NCBI GenBank assembly: GCA_040902585.1
Contig: JBBDXA010000209.1
Coordinates: forward strand, 1-15,456
Direction: 5' to 3'
DNA from: JBBDXA01 sp040902585
GTDB taxonomy: Bacteria > Planctomycetota > Phycisphaerae > Phycisphaerales > Phycisphaeraceae
Length of the DNA stretch: 15,456 bases
Below are positions 12,979-15,456 of the stretch, in pieces. How positions within the stretch are numbered: the stretch's first letter is position 1; each line of letters begins with the position of its first letter. The position numbers and the translations under genes are program-made. The notes beneath the pieces are model-generated. The model worked only from the letters and a program-made list of their open reading frames with translations, ran no database searches and had not been told where the DNA came from.

Positions 12979-15402
12979 ATGTCGCGCCGCGAACGAAATC
13001 GCAAAGCGGGTCAGGCCTCGCCGATACAGGCCGCGGGCGGTGATGCGATTCATCCGAACGAGCGATCGCTGTTTTTCAAACACGCCTTGTCGTTTGCCGT
13101 CGCGGTGATGCTCGGGCTCGTGTTCATCCGCTGCGTCGTGCCGATGTCGCCGAATCTTTACTGGGACAGCGACCCGCGTCAGGCCGCCGCCGCGACGCTC
13201 GATCTGGATGGCCAGGAACTTTCGCCGCTCGCCTTCGGTCCCGCAGGCGCGGCCTGGCTGGAGGTGCTGACCATTCTCTCGGCCGGCATCGTGCTCGGCC
13301 TGTTTGCCGCGACGGGCGGACGCCTGCGCTGGTGGGCCTTCGCGCTGGCGCTGCCGGCGGTCATCGTCGCATGGGTTCACATCGGCGGGCACATCGATAA
13401 TCTCTTCATCCTCGGCGGCTGGCTCAGCGGGATCAGTGTCGCGCTCGCAGCCTTTCACGCGGCTGAGCGCCTCGAAGTGCGCAAGCTCTGCGTTGCCGCG
13501 CTCCTCGCGTTGGCCCTGCCGCTGGCGGTGGATGCGGCTCAGTACGTGGTCATGGATCACCCCGAGTCCGTCGAGTTTTTCAAGGAGACCGAAAAGGACT
13601 GGCTCGCCGCGAAGGGCTGGGAGAAGGGCTCGCCGGAACATGAGATATACGTTCGTCGTTTGGAGCAGCCCGAAGCGTTCGGCTCGTTCACCTTCTCCAA
13701 CGTCTTCGGCTCAGTCAACGCGGCCCTGGCGCTCTTGGCCCTGGGCGCGAGCGCGGCCATGCTGCTGCGCCCGCAGACGCGGCAGGGGCCGATCGGGCTC
13801 ACAATCTTCATCACCCTGATGGCGTGCGTGGCGGTGCTCTGTTCACACTCCCGCGGCGCGATGCTGGCGATGGTGCTGACCGGCGGCCTCGTGGCAATGC
13901 GGTTGCTCGCAGCTTTTCGTCCGCGCTGGCAGAAGTGGATCGCGCCGCTGGCGTTGATGCTCATCGCCTTCGCCTTCGGCGCGGTCATCGCCCGCGGTCT
14001 GGCCGGACCGCCGAAGGATGCGACGGGCGAACGCAGTCTGCTCTTCCGCTGGCACTACTGGCAGGCGTCGGCCCGCATCGCCACCGAGTCGTCGAACAAC
14101 ATGATCCTCGGCATCGGCCCCGCGCCGTTTCAGGATGCGTATGCCCGACTGAAGAGTCCCATCAACCCCGAGGAGGTGCGAAGCGCGCATAACGTCTTCG
14201 TCGATACGATCGTCAACCTTGGCATCGCGGGCTGGCTGCTCGTCGCGCTCATGATCCTCTGGCTGCTGAAGGCGGCGAGGATGCGCGATGAGGACGCCGG
14301 TGAAGATGAAAGCAGGGACGATCCGATACCACCCGATGCCGCCAGGAGTGATACTCCGTCAGCCAATGCCCTTCAGATCGAAACACCCGATCTTGCAAAG
14401 CTGATCGCGTTGATGACGATCGTCTTCGGCACGGAACTGGTTGTGCGCTGGAACGTCATTCAATCGGGCGAGCGGTTTCTATTGTGGTCCGTTGGCCCCA
14501 TTGCGTTTCTCTTCATCGCGGCCGTGCTGCTCGCCCGCACCTGGATCGATGCCCGCGCCATGCGCTTCGGCCTTCTTGCAGCCGCGACCGTGCTGCTCGT
14601 CCACAACCAGATCGAGATGACCTTCTTCCAACCCAACTCCGCGCCGCTGGCGTGGTTGATCGTGGCGCTGGCGGCGGCGGGGCGGAAGGAGGATGCAGCC
14701 GAAGCGGTGAAGGCGCGGGAGTCGGCCGTGCGGTTGCTGCCAGCTATCGCGTTCGTCCTGCTCGCTTTGATGCTCGCCGTCATGCACGCCGCACCGCTTG
14801 CGAAAGAGCAGTTGCTGCTGGCCGAGGCCCAGCGCGTCCTGCGCCGCGACCCCAACGCCAAGCCTGCCTTCGATCGCACGCTCGATCTGCTGCACGAAGC
14901 AAGCACTGCCTACTCCACCGACCCGCGGCCGTACGAATGGGAATCACGTCTCGCGGCCCAGGCGGCGAACATGATCCGCGGCATGCTGAACACCGAGCCT
15001 TCGCTGATGGTGCGCAAACGAGACGAACCGATGATCCGGCAGTATCTCGACCGCGCGTACGCAGCACTCGATGGAGCGCGAGCCGCGGGCATCGAATCGG
15101 TTTCACTCAAGCGTCAGCGGGCCCAGCTTGTCGCCGCGGCGGGTCGACTCACGGGCAAAGTTGAAAACTCAACCGGCGCGATCGAGCTTCACGAGGAGCT
15201 GATCCTGCTTTCGCCCTACACGCCGTTGGATCGCATCGAACTGGGCGAGCTGTATCGCAAGGCCGGCCGGCGCGAGGAGGCGGCGGCTCAATATCGCCAC
15301 GCTCTGCAACTGAGCGTTCAGGCGTATCTCGATCCGCTGCGGCAGATGACCAAGACCGATCGCGAGCGCATCGAGGCGATGTTGAAAGCCGTGACGGAGT
15401 GA
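12979..15402 (+). CDS. O-antigen ligase/polymerase-like membrane protein with TPR-like C-terminus
   Basis: 807 residues from ATG at 12979; the frame is open further upstream but that part overlaps the sulfatase start. About ten or more hydrophobic segments run from residue 35 to 605. The Wzy_C/WaaL-type region has CSHSRGAMLAMVL (288-300), a large outside loop with LGIGPAPFQDAYARL (377-391) and SAHNVFVDTIVNLGIAGWL (402-420), the order expected of O-antigen ligases and polymerases (PF04932). A polar insert (437-470) interrupts the later membrane part. The C-terminal 200 residues are soluble, with an ELGELYRKAGRREEAAAQYRHAL repeat typical of TPR. The protein would join or polymerise glycans at the membrane. 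No glycosyltransferase genes are adjacent. Confidence 0.85.
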   Translation: MSRRERNRKAGQASPIQAAGGDAIHPNERSLFFKHALSFAVAVMLGLVFIRCVVPMSPNLYWDSDPRQAAAATLDLDGQELSPLAFGPAGAAWLEVLTILSAGIVLGLFAATGGRLRWWAFALALPAVIVAWVHIGGHIDNLFILGGWLSGISVALAAFHAAERLEVRKLCVAALLALALPLAVDAAQYVVMDHPESVEFFKETEKDWLAAKGWEKGSPEHEIYVRRLEQPEAFGSFTFSNVFGSVNAALALLALGASAAMLLRPQTRQGPIGLTIFITLMACVAVLCSHSRGAMLAMVLTGGLVAMRLLAAFRPRWQKWIAPLALMLIAFAFGAVIARGLAGPPKDATGERSLLFRWHYWQASARIATESSNNMILGIGPAPFQDAYARLKSPINPEEVRSAHNVFVDTIVNLGIAGWLLVALMILWLLKAARMRDEDAGEDESRDDPIPPDAARSDTPSANALQIETPDLAKLIALMTIVFGTELVVRWNVIQSGERFLLWSVGPIAFLFIAAVLLARTWIDARAMRFGLLAAATVLLVHNQIEMTFFQPNSAPLAWLIVALAAAGRKEDAAEAVKARESAVRLLPAIAFVLLALMLAVMHAAPLAKEQLLLAEAQRVLRRDPNAKPAFDRTLDLLHEASTAYSTDPRPYEWESRLAAQAANMIRGMLNTEPSLMVRKRDEPMIRQYLDRAYAALDGARAAGIESVSLKRQRAQLVAAAGRLTGKVENSTGAIELHEELILLSPYTPLDRIELGELYRKAGRREEAAAQYRHALQLSVQAYLDPLRQMTKTDRERIEAMLKAVTE

Positions 15403-15456
15403 GAACGTGTGAAAGGAGATGGAGCACCATCCCGGCAGGGTGGTGCATGTCTGCGG
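15403..15456 (+). repeat. Bulged hairpin repeat, copy E, at the window edge
   Basis: It begins directly after the stop codon at 15400-15402 and runs to the end of the window. The hairpin core (15424-15446) is GCACCA, bulged T, CCC, loop GGCA, GGG, TGGTGC, identical to copy D. Similarity to D spans the whole 54 bases. Only one half of the usual inverted pair is inside the window. Confidence 0.8.

Overview
The window looks like part of a GC-rich chromosome from the Planctomycetota, most likely a member of the Phycisphaerae. This is inferred from gene content: a short PEP-CTERM protein, a formylglycine-type sulfatase, a XylR-like regulator (periplasmic-binding-like plus AraC domains) next to the PEP-CTERM gene, a Peptidase_Mx-type zinc protein, and many intergenic inverted repeats. 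No rRNA, tRNA, CRISPR array, transposase or phage gene was seen. A run of ten N at 11316-11325 marks a scaffold join.

Layout. 1-2384 (+) is the 3' part of mfd, the transcription-repair coupling factor. It converges on a DUF502 membrane protein (2563-3144, -) across a 47-bp inverted repeat. Next come four genes on the minus strand, read from right to left: a small protein with a Tat-like signal (6053-6451), a PqqD-like peptide-binding protein (5578-5937), an HprK-related kinase A (4635-5606) and an NTP_transf_5 nucleotidyltransferase (3270-4421). A strong promoter lies before the small gene and a rho-independent terminator follows it. 6640-7088 is empty. 7089-7832 (+) is an exported cysteine-motif protein of unknown role. 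A PEP-CTERM protein (7932-8636, -) and a XylR-like regulator (8938-10119, +) are divergent. A zinc-ribbon metallopeptidase-like gene (10208-11254, +) converges on a sulfatase (11388-12839, -) over a perfect 36-bp inverted repeat that brackets the N gap. An O-antigen ligase/polymerase-like protein with a TPR-like tail (12979-15402, +) closes the window.

How the genes may work together. The kinase, PqqD-like protein and nucleotidyltransferase form a cassette of the type NCBI family names call the 'HPr-rel-A system'. PqqD domains bind peptide leaders, and HprK-like kinases and NTP_transf_5 enzymes also modify some lasso peptides. The small secreted protein upstream is therefore a candidate substrate of a peptide or protein modification pathway with no lasso cyclase in sight. 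This is the most interesting locus here. The PEP-CTERM protein, O-antigen ligase-like protein and sulfatase suggest an envelope rich in exopolysaccharide, with an exosortase encoded elsewhere.

A second theme is a family of short bulged hairpin repeats (five copies, four of them in two inverted pairs). They lie around the nucleotidyltransferase gene and at the right edge. They look like REP/REPIN elements, show a compensatory base-pair change, and in one case include the ribosome binding site of the next gene.
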